A stretch of DNA of 64,000 nt from Toxorhynchites rutilus septentrionalis (Eukaryota > Arthropoda > Insecta > Diptera > Culicidae). Under the pieces are notes generated by a model that was not told the DNA's origin, did no database searches, and saw nothing but the letters and a program-made list of their open reading frames with translations. The translations under genes and the position numbers were made by a program. Of the stretch, positions 11,893 through 22,790 are shown piece by piece (position 1 is the stretch's first letter; each line of letters begins with the position of its first letter). The stretch is from assembly GCF_029784135.1 (NCBI RefSeq), contig NC_073744.1, forward strand, positions 14,054,929 through 14,118,928. The letters are read 5' to 3'.

Positions 11893-12602
11893 TTCGGGAA
11901 TTGGCAACACTGATGTCATGTGAGTCCATCTGACGGTTCCATCGTAAAGTTTGACATTTTTGACGATATACGTACTCAGAACATTTTGTCATACGGACGC
12001 TATTTGTTTATTTTATATTTAGTTGATAGTTTGGTCTCGACAAAAAAATGGAACTGAATCGTGAACATTTTCGTGCGATGATTTTTTACGACTTTCGACG
12101 AGGATTATCACAACAAGAGTGCGTCAATCAACTTAATTTGACTTCTGGCGATGAAGCTCCACCAAAAACCACTGTGAATCGCTGGTATAGTGAATTCAAT
12201 CGTGGTCGTAGTTCGCTGTCCGACGAGTTTCGTGAAGGTCGTCCAAAATCGACTGTAGTGCCAGAAAACATCGATGCTGTGCACGAAATGATTAAGCAGG
12301 ATCGTCATGTAACCTATTGTGAGATTGAGGCATCCCTAAGCATTAGTTCCACCAGCATATATGCGATTTTACATGAACACTTAGTTGTGCGAAAATTATG
12401 TTCACGTTGGATCCCACATAATTTGACAATCGCTCAAAAAAAAGGCTCATGTCGATTGGAATAAATGCTTTGAAAATTGGTTTAAGCGCATGCAAAAGTG
12501 TATCGATCATCGTGGCGAGTACTTTGAAAAACAATAAAAATATATTCGCAGCTTAACTATTTGTTTTTGTTCCTATTCCCAAAATATAAATAGTGACCCT
12601 CG
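11893..12602 (+). mobile_element. internally deleted mariner, copy B, lacking one outer TIR
   Basis: This is nearly identical to the reverse complement of 9467-10196. The right terminal repeat ends in TATAAATAGTGACCCTCG followed by TA (12603-12604). On the left, homology starts abruptly at TTCGGGAATTGGC. About 20 outer bases of the inverted repeat are missing, so this copy is probably immobile. It shares the internal deletion junction with copy A. Confidence 0.88.
12048..12464 (+). pseudogene. mariner transposase, fused N- and C-terminal remnants
   Basis: The frame begins MELNREHFRAMIFYDFRRGL and runs through both helix-turn-helix motifs to WIPHNLTIAQKK. After the A-run it ends out of frame (GSCRLE). 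In the alternative frame the next bases read VDWNKCFENWFKRMQK, then CIDHRGEYFEKQ and a stop at about 12534-12536, which is the mariner C-terminus. About 180-190 residues carrying the DD34D catalytic triad are deleted. A +1 frame difference at the poly-A run separates the two parts. The element is catalytically dead and DNA binding remains conceivable. Confidence 0.85.
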
Positions 12603-12773
12603 TATAAGTTCTTATTTGAAGCTTTCAAGATAATTATAAGTTGTGTTGCGTAAACCAACCTGAATAACTGATATTATAGTAGAAACTATTATTGTTATAA
12701 TTTGTATTAATAATCATCAACTATATTTGATATTAACTGAATTTTTTGTCTATTTATTGATGCGAAAATGATA

Positions 12774-13521
12774 TTAGGTTGGGGCAGATGTTAGCCATTA
12801 TTTTCTCGATAGCTGACTGTAGTGATCAATATCTCGCGTAATATCGATCATACAATTTCCAGTATAGACTCGTTGTAAAGGTGGCATTTCACGCTAAAAA
12901 CCTCTCTTCCGCTGTTTTCTCTCCGTTCCATTCAGTTGTGAGTTACAGGGTGTTAACAATGAAGGTCGAAAAAGAGAAAATTCGGTACATTTTACACTTT
13001 TTATTTCATAAAGGCGAAAATGCATGCCAGGCCGCTGAAATTGTGAATGGTGTTTATGGTGTCGACACTGCAACAGTAAAATACGTGCAATTTAATTTCA
13101 TTTTGAATTTTTTTAATTTCAAAATTTGTTTTTTGTGTGATACAATAACCTCAGATCCCTCCTGTCAACAAGTGGACCGTTTGAAGCTAGCAACTGTCCA
13201 GAAACGTCCAGAATCGGCCAACAGAGGAGATGTCCGGGCAACACAAGCACACACAACTGCAGGAGTTTGATTGGGATGTTTTACCCACATGATTACCACC
13301 TTTTTCTCGCATTTCAAAATTTCCAGAGTGATAATAAATTAGGATCAAGAGAAGATAGTAAAAATCCAAGACTTCTATGATAGAGACATGATGAAGCTAC
13401 CTTTAGAATGGAAACAAATTTTACAATAAAACGGTGCATAGTTGACAACCCGAAGCATACTAAAAATAGTTTTGAATTTCACCCAAAAACCAAAAACCCA
13501 AATAGTTTACTCACTTAACTT
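12774..13521 (+). mobile_element. second deleted mariner family, copy 1
   Basis: The 5' end TTAGGTTGGGGCAGATGTTA follows a TA. The N-terminus of a mariner transposase follows at about 12959 (MKVEKEKIRYILHFLFHKGE, then NACQAAEIVNGVYG). It is joined through an AT-rich segment to a downstream region reading CQQVDRLKLATVQKRPESAN, then a degraded DYHLF-like block and LPLEWKQIL. The first catalytic Asp region is absent. The 3' terminal repeat is badly eroded, so the right boundary is approximate. The copy at 62618-63545 has the same architecture. Confidence 0.7.
12959..13300 (+). pseudogene. mariner transposase remnant (N-terminus plus a later fragment)
   Basis: Residues after the start match the mariner HTH region (FHKGENACQAAEIVNGVYGV), interrupted by an AT-rich stretch (about 13077-13155). 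The frame resumes with CQQVDRLKLATVQKRPESAN, found just before the second catalytic Asp in intact relatives. The next motif is broken by indels. The AT-rich stretch starts GTAAAATACG and ends with CCTCAG, like an intron, and so does the other copy. It is non-functional as a transposase. Confidence 0.6.
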
Positions 13522-14849
13522 AGATAAAGATAATTTTTTTAAAGAAATTTGACTATAGGGATCTATTGCATCGATTCATTCTGAAAAAGAGATCTCTTGC
13601 CTAGAATAGTTTGAGAATCCCTTGTTTGAATCAATTACGGATTAGGGAATTGTAATGTATCAAAATTAATGTAGCATATCAAACAAATATTAGAGGAATC
13701 ACGTCCCAATTGTTATGCCGATCATCATTATCCGTCCGCAGTAAAAATAGTTATTAACGTAAAAAATATTTTATATAAACACTAGCTGACCCGGCAAACG
13801 TTGATCTGCCACATATATTATTTCTAGTGAACAATTGTTGGTAAGTTGGTAAATAAAAAAATAACTAACGTATTGTAAGTGTATGTGAATGTTTTTATGA
13901 TATATAAAATAATGGAATGCTATCGATAAAATAGAACATTCATTTCGTTCAAGATTTTTGTCCATTTTAAGGAATATGGTATTCTGTTACATAAAGCAAA
14001 TTTTTGATACGGTAGAGCTATTGATATAATATATAACTGTAATGATGACAAATATAATGACAAAATTACAAAAAAAAAAAATACAATCAATAATTAAAAA
14101 ATCCAAATCCATTTTTTTTTCAAGTATAATATTTTTTCAAAAAAGATTAGCTAATTGGCTTTAATTTGATGTGTCGTTCATCTGAATCGGTGTAGTAGTC
14201 CAAAAGTCATGAGTTTTTGAAAGAAAGTATTTTTTTTTTAAATGGAAAAAGTCGATTCTATTCTAGCCAAGACTAATGAAGGAGAGGTGTGATAACTGCT
14301 AACTGATACTTGCCTTATTATTTTATAGCTTTTAGTACATTATTATGTTTAATCACAATTAAACCGTTTAACTTAATTTTTTAAATATATTTTGCTTTCT
14401 AGTTTTTAGTACATTACCTGTTTCATTAGAATATTTCTCTACAATAAAACGATTGTGCTGTATTCTATCAGTCAAATAACTTTATTTGATAACGATATTG
14501 AGTGGATTGCAGGAAATACATAGTGTGTTCTCCAAGTCAAGTTCGTTCGTTTGATACACATATCTCAATCAATCTTTTTTTTGAGATTATATGAAATCAA
14601 CTATTTTGTAGCGGCGGCCAAATTGGATTTTTCAAGATAGGCAGTTTTAAAATGACAGCAGAGATAAAGGTGTTTTAATAAATTCGGTCAGTTCCTATTG
14701 ATCAAATTTCTATAAATATGGGACAACCCTACAGACATACAAACAGTTCAAGCTGAATAAAACCGTTTAATAAAGTAATTTTTCTATTTTGTGATTGCGA
14801 ACATCTTGGATTTGGATTTTTCATGATCTACTGTGATCTACTATTCAAG

Positions 14850-15460
14850 CCCTTTCATTTGATACCCATATTAATCGGGTTTTGAGAAAATATGTAGCGC
14901 GCCATTTGGTAGTGGCAGCCATCTTGGATTTGCATTTTTTTAAATAACTGTGTTCTACTAATGAAGCCCTTTCATTTGATACCCATATTAACGATGTTTT
15001 GACATAATATGTAGTCCGCCATTTGGTAGTGGCGGCCATCGTGGATTTGCATTTTTATAAATAACCGTATTCTACTAGGTAACCCCTTTATTTGATACCC
15101 ATGTTAATAAGGTACTGGGAAAATATATAGTCCGTCATTTGGTAGTAGTAGCCATCTTGGATTTGTATTTTTCATAAATAACTGTGTTCTACTAGTGAAG
15201 CCCTTTCATTTGATACCCACATTGATAGAGTTTTGAAAACAAAAAAATATATATATGCCGCCATTTTGTGGTGGCCACCATTTTGGATTTGCATTTTTCT
15301 TAAATAACTGTGTTTTAATAGTCAAGCCCTCTCATTTGATACCAATATTGATGAGGTTTTGGAAAAACCATATTGACAAGGTTTTGAGAAAATATGTAAT
15401 GCGCCATTTTGTAGCGGCCGCCATCTTGGATTTTCAAGATCATGAAATACGCAGTTTTAT
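14850..15460 (+). repeat. tandem repeat, about 117-bp unit, 5-6 copies
   Basis: Each unit has CCCTTTCATTTGATACCCAT (14850, 14967, about 15084, 15201, about 15328) followed by GTAGTCCGCCATTTGGTAGT-like and GGCCATCTTGGATTTGCATT blocks. Spacing is 117-125 bp and units are moderately diverged. An additional partial unit may precede at about 14580. Confidence 0.7.
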
Positions 15461-15554
15461 ACTGACTACAGAGATAAAGGTGTGTTCCAAATTTCAGATC
15501 AATCGGTCAACAGGAAGGGGGTCAAATTTCTATTAATGTGGGTCAGCGCTACAG

Positions 15555-16264
15555 ACAAACATACAAACATACAAACATACAAACATACAAACATACAAAC
15601 ATACAAACATACAAACATACAAACATACAAACATACAAACATACAAACATACAAACATACAAACATACAAACATACAAACATACAAACATACAAACATAC
15701 AAACATACAAACATACAAACATACAAACATACAAACATACAAACATACAAACATACAAACATACAAACATACAAACATACAAACATACAAACATACAAAC
15801 ATACAAACATACAAACATACAAACATACAAACATACAAACATACAAACATACAAACATACAAACATACAAACATACAAACATACAAACATACAAACATAC
15901 AAACATACAAACATACAAACATACAAACATACAAACATACAAACATACAAACATACAAACATACAAACATACAAACATACAAACATACAAACATACAAAC
16001 ATACAAACATACAAACATACAAACATACAAACATACAAACATACAAACATACAAACATACAAACATACAAACATACAAACATACAAACATACAAACATAC
16101 AAACATACAAACATACAAACATACAAACATACAAACATACAAACATACAAACATACAAACATACAAACATACAAACATACAAACATACAAACATACAAAC
16201 ATACAAACATACAAACATACAAACATACAAACATACAAACATACAAACATACAAACATACAAAC
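15555..16264. repeat. uninterrupted (ACAAACAT)n microsatellite, 710 bp, about 89 units
   Basis: The octamer repeats with no interruption that I can see. Immediately after it come near-units (GTACAAACACACAAAT). Because 8 is not a multiple of 3, every frame on both strands cycles through 24 bases and stays open, producing long artefactual frames (TYKHTNIQ on the plus strand, MFVCLYVC on the minus strand). None is a gene. Confidence 0.97.
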
Positions 16265-16309
16265 GTACAAACACACAAATAGATTACAAGGCAAGCTAAA
16301 TAAAACCGT

Positions 16310-16630
16310 TTAAAAACGAAATTGATAAAAGGATAGAAAAATGGAGGGAGGGATAATATTTACACGTTGAAAATTTATTTTACATAAAGTCGGTAAAACT
16401 GAAGCACACATATAAAAAACTGGTTTAAATTAAAAAAAAAAAAAACTGGAAGATTTTAGCATTCATTTGGATAAATGTATCGAGAAAAAAAACTGGAAGA
16501 ATCCAGTTTAAACAGAAACAGTGGAAACGCTGAAATGACAACGATGAATAGTGTTACGGCCCGTGTTCAGACGAGTGATAAGAAAACTTTTTTTTGTTTG
16601 CACATCTGTTTAGAAACAACTGATCAAACT
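16310..16630. other. short unassigned stretch
   Basis: AT-rich DNA with a poly-A run near 16432-16445. Nothing recognisable until the SINE target duplication GATCAAACT at 16622-16630. Confidence 0.4.
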
Positions 16631-17111
16631 AAGGGGGTCTCCGTAGCCACATTGGTTGCGCGTTCGCTTAGTAAGCGATCGATCGTGAGTTCAAAACTCA
16701 GGGCCCTCATTGACTATCTTTGTGTTGTTACAGAATTACTACGTCCATGCAACAATCATCAGCGATGGAGATCGATCCACGGTCGAAATAAGATCGATTC
16801 ATCCATACAACTGCTCTGCTCTGCAAGAAACATCGGGCTGCTATTCTATTAATAACTCAACAATGATCATATCAACTGTCTCCGCTGTCCGGTCTAACTG
16901 GACAATGGAAGAACAGAACGAATACTCTTACGCCTAAATGGCTACCCTGAAATGTAATGTACCATATGCAATGGTATAGAAGGAATACTATAACGCCAAA
17001 AAATGGCAACTGTGTAATGTACACTATGTACATGTACACTATTAAAATTCGGCTCTGTTACAGCTGAAATGCTAATGAGCCTGAAATAAACGAATGGGAT
17101 AAAAAAAAACA
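16631..17111 (+). mobile_element. tRNA-headed SINE, copy 1, with 9-bp TSD
   Basis: The element is flanked by GATCAAACT on both sides (16622-16630 and 17112-17120). The head resembles an RNA polymerase III promoter: an A-box-like TAGCCACATTGG near 16643 and a B-box-like GAGTTCAAAACTC near 16689, the spacing seen in tRNA genes. A unique body follows and the 3' end is TGAGCCTGAAATAAACG, then GGGATAAAAAAAAAC. The copy at 48000-48501 has the same structure. It should be transcribed by Pol III and depend on a LINE for mobilisation. Confidence 0.85.
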
Positions 17112-17449
17112 GATCAAACTGCAAATATATTTTTTCATTAATTTGATATCAAATAATTTAATAATCGATCTTAAAATTTTAGTTTCCTTCGCCTTCTAAA
17201 CAAAAACGTTCCCTTCTGTTTTCAGTTCAGTGCCGTGGATTTGTATTAGTCCTGTATTAGTCCTTCACAATTACATGATCTTTCAAGCTTTTCTTAAACT
17301 TCCTACTAACTCTCTGCAACTTTCTCTCTTAAACCTTTGTACAATTTCCTTTTCACAATTTTCCAATGGCTCTTTTTGTGCAACTCTCAGCTTTTCTTCT
17401 AAACTGCAATTGTTTTTTTTTATTTCCTCTGTTTGTTTTTGACGTTTCT

Positions 17450-18420
17450 CACTCCGTTCTTTTCCTCATCGACCAAAGTCTACAGCGATGCGGCAGGAAC
17501 AACACCAGTGTGGCCAGATCAGCCCGGCCCGGTCCGAACAATCAGATATGTGATAAAAAAGAAGAAAGACACATTAGTTTCTTCAGATCACTTTATTTCA
17601 TAGATATTGTTAAACACTTACCACCAAAACATTAAAATTTAACGCCAAAAAAACACTTGAACACTAATAACATCGGCAACATATCCTGGATCCGCACCTG
17701 GAAAACGCAAGAATAATAAATGCATAAACTTAGTGTTAAGTGCTTACCCGTTTTATCATGAACATTCCGGAATATTCAGCAAACAGTAAACGCTTATCAC
17801 AACATAAACAATAACATTGCAGAATCAAAACAATAACAATCGCATTGTCATAGGTTAGGAACGCATGGAAACGAACCTACTATAGAACAAAGCTCCATTG
17901 TTTATAACGAATATTCTAGAATACCCGAGCAAAAATGCAATAATAGAATTTACTGTAGCGTTTACCGTATAAATAGGGCTCGAAATGTTAGAGGCGAATG
18001 AACTGCAAAGTTTAAAGCCTCTTAAAAACAAAGAATGAACAATGAATTGAATCAGTACATCGTTCAGTAGCAACTAAACCATCGTAGTGAAATGTTCAGT
18101 CGAAAATAAAACATAGTAGTGAAGTGTTCAGTCGATAAAAAAAGAAGTGAAATAGTGAAATAGTGAAACTATCAAGTGTTTTAAAATTCAAGTGAAGTTG
18201 ATCCGAAGTGTTTGGTCGGTCGAAGTACCAAAAGTGTCGAGAAGTGTTCGATTCCAGTTTCGAGTCCGCCAGTCGTCGATTTTCTCCCGTAACAAATAGA
18301 TTCTGAATACTTTTTACAACACAAGAAACTTCAACTTCTAAACATCTCCACCGAGCTGGTTATTTTGGTACAGAAGACGCCGCCATTCCTACATTTAACA
18401 TAAGTAATTTTCTGTTAACT
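17450..18420 (+). promoter_or_regulatory. candidate LTR or promoter region with TATA box
   Basis: TATAAATA occurs at 17968-17975. About 80-150 bases downstream are repeated TTCAGT words (GTTCAGTAGC, TGTTCAGTCG twice) and A-rich, AGTGAAATAGTGAAA-type leader sequence. Near 18362 TTTTGGTACAGAAGACGCC could be a primer-binding region, suggesting a BEL/Pao-type 5' LTR and leader. I found neither a second LTR nor gag/pol frames, so it may equally be a host promoter with a 5' UTR. Confidence 0.25.
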
Positions 18421-19960
18421 AATTTGCGCAATTGCTTTCCAGGAAAGCGTTATCTCATTTACATGATAATTAGATTAATTTACTTCCAATCGAATTTCCT
18501 CTAGAAAAAGCAAATTGTTCGCCGGTTGTTTGCGTTCACCTCCTCGGGATAAATGAATAAATATTTGAAGTGGGAAGACAGTTTAGAATCGATTTGAGGC
18601 AACCAAGTGTGTTTCCCCGCCAGACACACACAACGGCTTCCCGTAAGAAACTGGAAACGATGTGATATCAACTTCGGTTTAAAGCTAATTAAATCCACTG
18701 AGGACCTCAGCTCTCTCCACTTAAATACCCTCATCAGCACATGGGAAAACACACACGGACACACACGCTGCAGCCACCGCATTGATCCGTTTAATCGAAT
18801 CAGGTTACCCAACAAGCTTTCAATGATTGAAGAAATTAATCGGTTCAATGAAATCGGATCACTCGAAGCCAAGGCGGTACACTCTTGGGCCCCGTCGTTC
18901 ACAAGAACTGACCCAGAACAGGATGGAGCCGAGCCAGCAAGTCCCGTTGAGAGCCACTAGAAAATTAATTCTATTTGAGAGGATGCGTTACCTTTGCTTC
19001 GAATGAATTACAGATTGAATTTCAATCCGGATCCCCTCGTGCTGAAGTCCACCGCTCAGGATGGCAAGGGGGTGAAGTGGCATAAGCATAGCATACGCAG
19101 CGACAAATTGCTCTTCTCCGAAATAAATCCCAATACATCACCGAATTGACATTCATGAAGTGCCCCGTGTGATTGTATTTGTCCACCCTGGCGGGGCGAG
19201 GATGCGGAGAGACTGCACTAAGCGCTCCAAGGATCCACTGGCAACCCGCCACGGTCCGGTTTTTCTCCGGGTGAAGAAAACGTAATCGTACCAACCATTG
19301 CATCGCTAACCAGCCAAGACTGTAGCCAGAAATGGGTGGTGTTATGTATAGGGAGGGCGATATTTCCCACCTTGTTTTATTCATCCATTGCTTGAAGTGG
19401 GAAAGAGTTACACTTTGCGCGCGCTTTCTCGCTGCGAAAGCCATTACTCATGCCAGCGTTTCATTATTTATTTAATCTACCGTCATCATGAGAGCAGTTT
19501 TTCTTTGTTTCCTCCAGGGATTCGGGGAAGACAAAGAGAGAGGGGAGCAGAAAATGGAAAGTTTGTTCAAATGTTGTCTCTGATACTTAAGCAAGAAGAG
19601 CAAAAAAGAACGGAAAACTAAAATCTGTTGCTTCATCGATTGGCGTTTTCCAATTGCAGCGCTCATACACCAAAAGTTAATTTTTAGCACATGTTCTGGC
19701 ATCCCGATTTATTACATTAAATGAGCTGAAAGATAACATAAAATGTTCTACTCCCCAATACATGTATATATATGCTAGAGCCAACATGAGGGAGCGAAAC
19801 AGGAGACACGTTTGAATGAAAGCATATGAAAATTTTCGTATAGTTTGCCAAATACACGACCCAGACAGAGAAAGATATATTCTCGTTTATGTTCTTCCTT
19901 ATTGTCTTAGAAAACACCTTCCAACTTCATTTTATGATGAGGTGTAATATTATCACGATC
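18420..19960. other. unassigned low-copy region, no gene seen
   Basis: GC-balanced DNA with overlapping open frames on both strands between 18500 and 19450. The longest is 140 codons (19022-19444, minus). None shows a recognisable domain, a signal peptide or plausible codon preference. It may be host intronic or intergenic DNA. Confidence 0.35.
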
Positions 19961-19974
19961 CTTTAAAATAGCGC

Positions 19975-20155
19975 TGCCAGCTATATGGATAGCGTGGTCG
20001 TGTAAAGTAACTTTGCATTCCAGCCGACCTTGGTTTGATCCCCATTGACGTCGTATGGACTTTTGTTTTTTTGCACAATCCTAAATGAAAAGAGAAAAGA
20101 AAACAGAAAGAGATGTCTGCACGCATACATACAAACCATTTTTAAGCTTTCAAAA
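19975..20155 (+). repeat. possible tRNA-derived SINE or tRNA pseudogene
   Basis: GATAGCGTGGTCG near 19987 resembles a Pol III A box, and GGTTTGATCCCC near 20031 resembles a B box about 45 bases downstream, as in tRNA genes. A T-run follows at about 20059. The similar words AAAATAGC before (near 19965) and after (near 20151) could be an eroded target duplication. I could not fold a convincing complete tRNA. Confidence 0.3.
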
Positions 20156-20691
20156 TAGCTCATTATTTGCGCATTTGACTCTCATGCACAGGAAATGGCA
20201 TCTTTTCTGCCAAAGACGACATGTTTTCTTCCAACGCTAGTTTGGGTGTAGCCTTCTATGATTAGAAAAGCATAAAGTACGAATGCGACATACTATTTAT
20301 GGAGACGCCCGGTAATTACGCATTTAATGTGGAAGCGTTATTACGGTTCTCATTTGGACCGTTTCACATATAAAAAAAAACAGGTCACGTTTTTATGAAA
20401 TTATTTTCTACGTTAATTACTATTTTCATCGCAAGTAGATTTTGATGATTTTGCACCAATGACTCGAATCGAATCAAAAACTTGATATGATAGGTAGGCT
20501 GACCAAACCGTACCGTTTGTAACGGGACAGTACCGTTTTTTCGACTTTTTTTGAGTGTCCCGTCTTTTTATCGATTTGTACCGTATTTTCAGTATAAAAA
20601 TATTTGTAATATTTAAATTTTGTTTTTTGTTTCTTTTGCATAAATATATTTATTTCATATTATTTTTGTTTGCCACAAAGTTCTTAATATA

Positions 20692-21987
20692 CAGGGTTTT
20701 CCAACTTTAAATTCCGAAAGTAAATTGAAATAAAACATACATAGAATTCGAATTTCGATGAAACTTTTATTTCAAATTAAAGTTTGGTTTATGCCATTAT
20801 GTGTGAAATACAACATCATTCAAATGTTCACCTAGTGCTTCCTTGCACACCTTGATCCGGAACAGGTAATTTTCGATAACATTTCGGCACATATAGGGCG
20901 GTATCTCGGTCATAACTTCACGAATGTTGTCTTTCAAATGTTCAAGAGTTTGCGGAGATTTGGCATAGACACGGTCTTTCGCATAACCCCACAAAAAAAA
21001 GTCTAGCGGGTTCAAATCGCATGACGGTCAATTGGCATCACCAAAACGCGAAATTATGCGTCCCTCAAATTCGTTCGCAATATGGCCATGTTCGGTCGTG
21101 TTGTGTGGCACGTGGCGGTATCCTGCTGAAACCACATGTCATCCGTATCCATATCTTCAATTTGTGGCAAAAAAAATCGGTTAACATGCGGCCATAGCGC
21201 TCACCATTCACAGTTACCGTCTCGCCGTCCTCATTTTGAAAGAAATACGGCCCGATGACTCCACCAGACCATAATGCGCACCAAACAGTGACTTTTTGCG
21301 GATGCAATGGCCTCTCAACAATCACGTGTAGATTTTCTGAGCTCCATATACGGAAATTTTAGGTGTTCACATAGCCACCGAACTCGAAATGTGCCTCATC
21401 GCTGAAGAAAATTTGATGCGAAATTTCAGCATTTTGCTGCTGTTGTTCGTTCACTCAATCGACGTATGCCCGACGCATTCCATAGTCACCACGCTCTAAT
21501 TTTTGTACCAGTTGGACTTTATATGAATGTAGGTGCAAGTCCAAATGCAAAATTCGCCACAATGATGTGTTTGACAAGCCCAATTGCTGAGCACGCCGTG
21601 GAATCGAAACATTCGGGTCATCCTCCACACTGGCAGCAACAGCAGCAATATTTTCGGCCGAACGCACATTACGATGATGCACAGGTTTCACAATATCCGC
21701 TACGGATCCAGTTTGTTCGAATTTACGCACTACATTAGCGATTGTGTGCTCTGTAGGCCGTCCATGGCGACCAAAATCCGTCCGTAATGCTCGAAAAACA
21801 TTTGCCGGTTTTTCATTATTTTTATAGTACAATTTAACAAAATTAACACGTTGTGCGATGCTAAAACGATCCATATTGTAAAATGGCAGACATTCAACCT
21901 AATATATGACGCTTTGGTTGACAGCTATGTCAAACGGTTGTCAGCGCAGGGCTGTATACTTTCGGAAGCCCGAAATGGAAAACCCTG
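20692..21987 (-). mobile_element. DD41D-type mariner-like element, 1,296 bp
   Basis: The terminal inverted repeats read CAGGGTTTTCCAACTTTAAA and, from the other end, CAGGGTTTTCCATTTCGGGC. Both continue to a shared TTCCGAAAGT. TA flanks both ends (20690-20691 and 21988-21989). The length is typical of an otherwise complete mariner-like element. A degenerate transposase occupies most of the minus strand. Confidence 0.85.
20797..21874 (-). pseudogene. DD41D-like transposase, broken
   Basis: The minus-strand start MDRFSIAQRVNFVKLYYKNN opens the DNA-binding region. The linker reads RRAQQLGLSNTSLWRILHLD. The first catalytic Asp is in FFSDEAHFEFGG, the second in WFQQDTATCHT (codon at 21120-21122) and the third in LNPLDFFLWGYAKDRV (codon at 21001-21003). 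There are 116 bases between the last two Asp codons, not a multiple of 3, so a small indel lies there. The intact spacing was probably near 41 residues. In-frame stops follow AYVD and GGYVNT. The reading ends ALGEHLNDVVFHT. It is non-functional. Confidence 0.8.
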
Positions 21988-22109
21988 TATTAAGTGATCA
22001 TCTTCGCTATGCATCCTAAGATGCTTAAGTCTAGATGCATAGGATTGCATAAAAAAAGTATGTTTTGTAAATTTGGATTATTTATGATTTTGAATGTTAA
22101 ACATATTGA

Positions 22110-22790
22110 TTCTTTTAAAATTATAAAAATTAACTATCTACCTTAATATCTTATTGTACAACGAACAGATTCCGGTCAATTTCAAGATCGGAATAGGAGC
22201 ACCTCTGTCTGGATGTCTGGATGCATTTCTGAAAGCCCTCATCTAGGGTATCCAGGCAGGCTCTTTCCTGAATCTCCGTTGTTTCCGTCCAGGGGGAACA
22301 AGTTCATAATGAACATGAGAAATTTGTTTTGAATTCTTTAGAGTTTAGGCCGGGTGTCCGGGCTCATCTCTTCCAGACAGGATTCGCATATTCAATTGTA
22401 GCAACTCTCTGATTCTTCAGATAAAGTTTTAAATTTCTGCCAATCAGAGAGTACAAAGACCGCAGCAGATTATTACATTTTGTAATGATTTTCTCAACGT
22501 CAGATCATAAAATCAGATGGCTTGTCAGAGCAGCGATGACGCGACCCTTAACAAAAATCGAGACACTGCAAATTGGCAAATTTGGACAATATACCATCAT
22601 CGCAGTCCGCGGTATAAATATTATACAGAATGGACCAAAGAATACTTCCGTGGGGCACAAAATTGTTCCCCAGGAAAGAAACCATTCTCATCCAAGAAAA
22701 CAATAATTCGATTATTTAGGCCTTTCTCGAACAGCTTATATGTAATGAATTCCTGTTGTGGCATGCGAATTATTTGAAAACTCAAGCCTT
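22110..22790 (-). pseudogene. Jockey-clade reverse transcriptase fragment
   Basis: Minus-strand translations, with frame changes, show the region after the RT active site of Jockey-type elements. These include ILCPT..FGP, a TADCDDGILSKFAN block, then IITKCNNLLRSLYSLIGRN, KLYLKNQRVATIEYANPVW and a degraded tail. The same order appears in the Jockey relic at 60031-60318 (NKCNILMKALYPLINKK, MEYALPVW). The YADD-type catalytic motif itself is not preserved here. This is a dead 5'-truncated insertion in the hAT relic. Confidence 0.55.

Larger units (their letters stand above)
13784..16310. mobile_element. composite repeat element with 117-bp units and an expanded octanucleotide tail
   Basis: This starts with ACTAGCTGACCCGGCAAACG, the inverse of the family-A terminus. 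It contains repeat D (14280-14545), a short tail copy at about 14690-14790 (CAGACATACAAACAG, then AGCTGAATAAAACCGTTTAA) and tandem units at 14850-15460. A second tail follows in which the same position is expanded to 710 bp of ACAAACAT, ending AGCTAAATAAAACCGTTTAA. No ORF belongs to a known protein. A non-autonomous Helentron-like element is one possibility. I cannot prove the class. Confidence 0.5.

Noticed and set aside
14850..15460. CRISPR-like or satellite gene array
   Set aside because: The 117-bp units are similar along their whole length and lie inside a mobile repeat. There are no cas genes.
15482..16299. Long open frames in the octanucleotide array (TYKHTNIQ, MFVCLYVC) in several frames
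   Set aside because: They are artefacts of (ACAAACAT)n, which is open in every frame of both strands.
16660..16710. A functional tRNA gene in the SINE head
   Set aside because: The A and B boxes are present but the sequence continues into a SINE body flanked by target duplications, and no complete cloverleaf is apparent.
19022..19444. 140-codon minus-strand frame
   Set aside because: No domain, signal peptide or homology recognised. A comparable frame exists on the other strand nearby, as expected in GC-balanced non-coding DNA.
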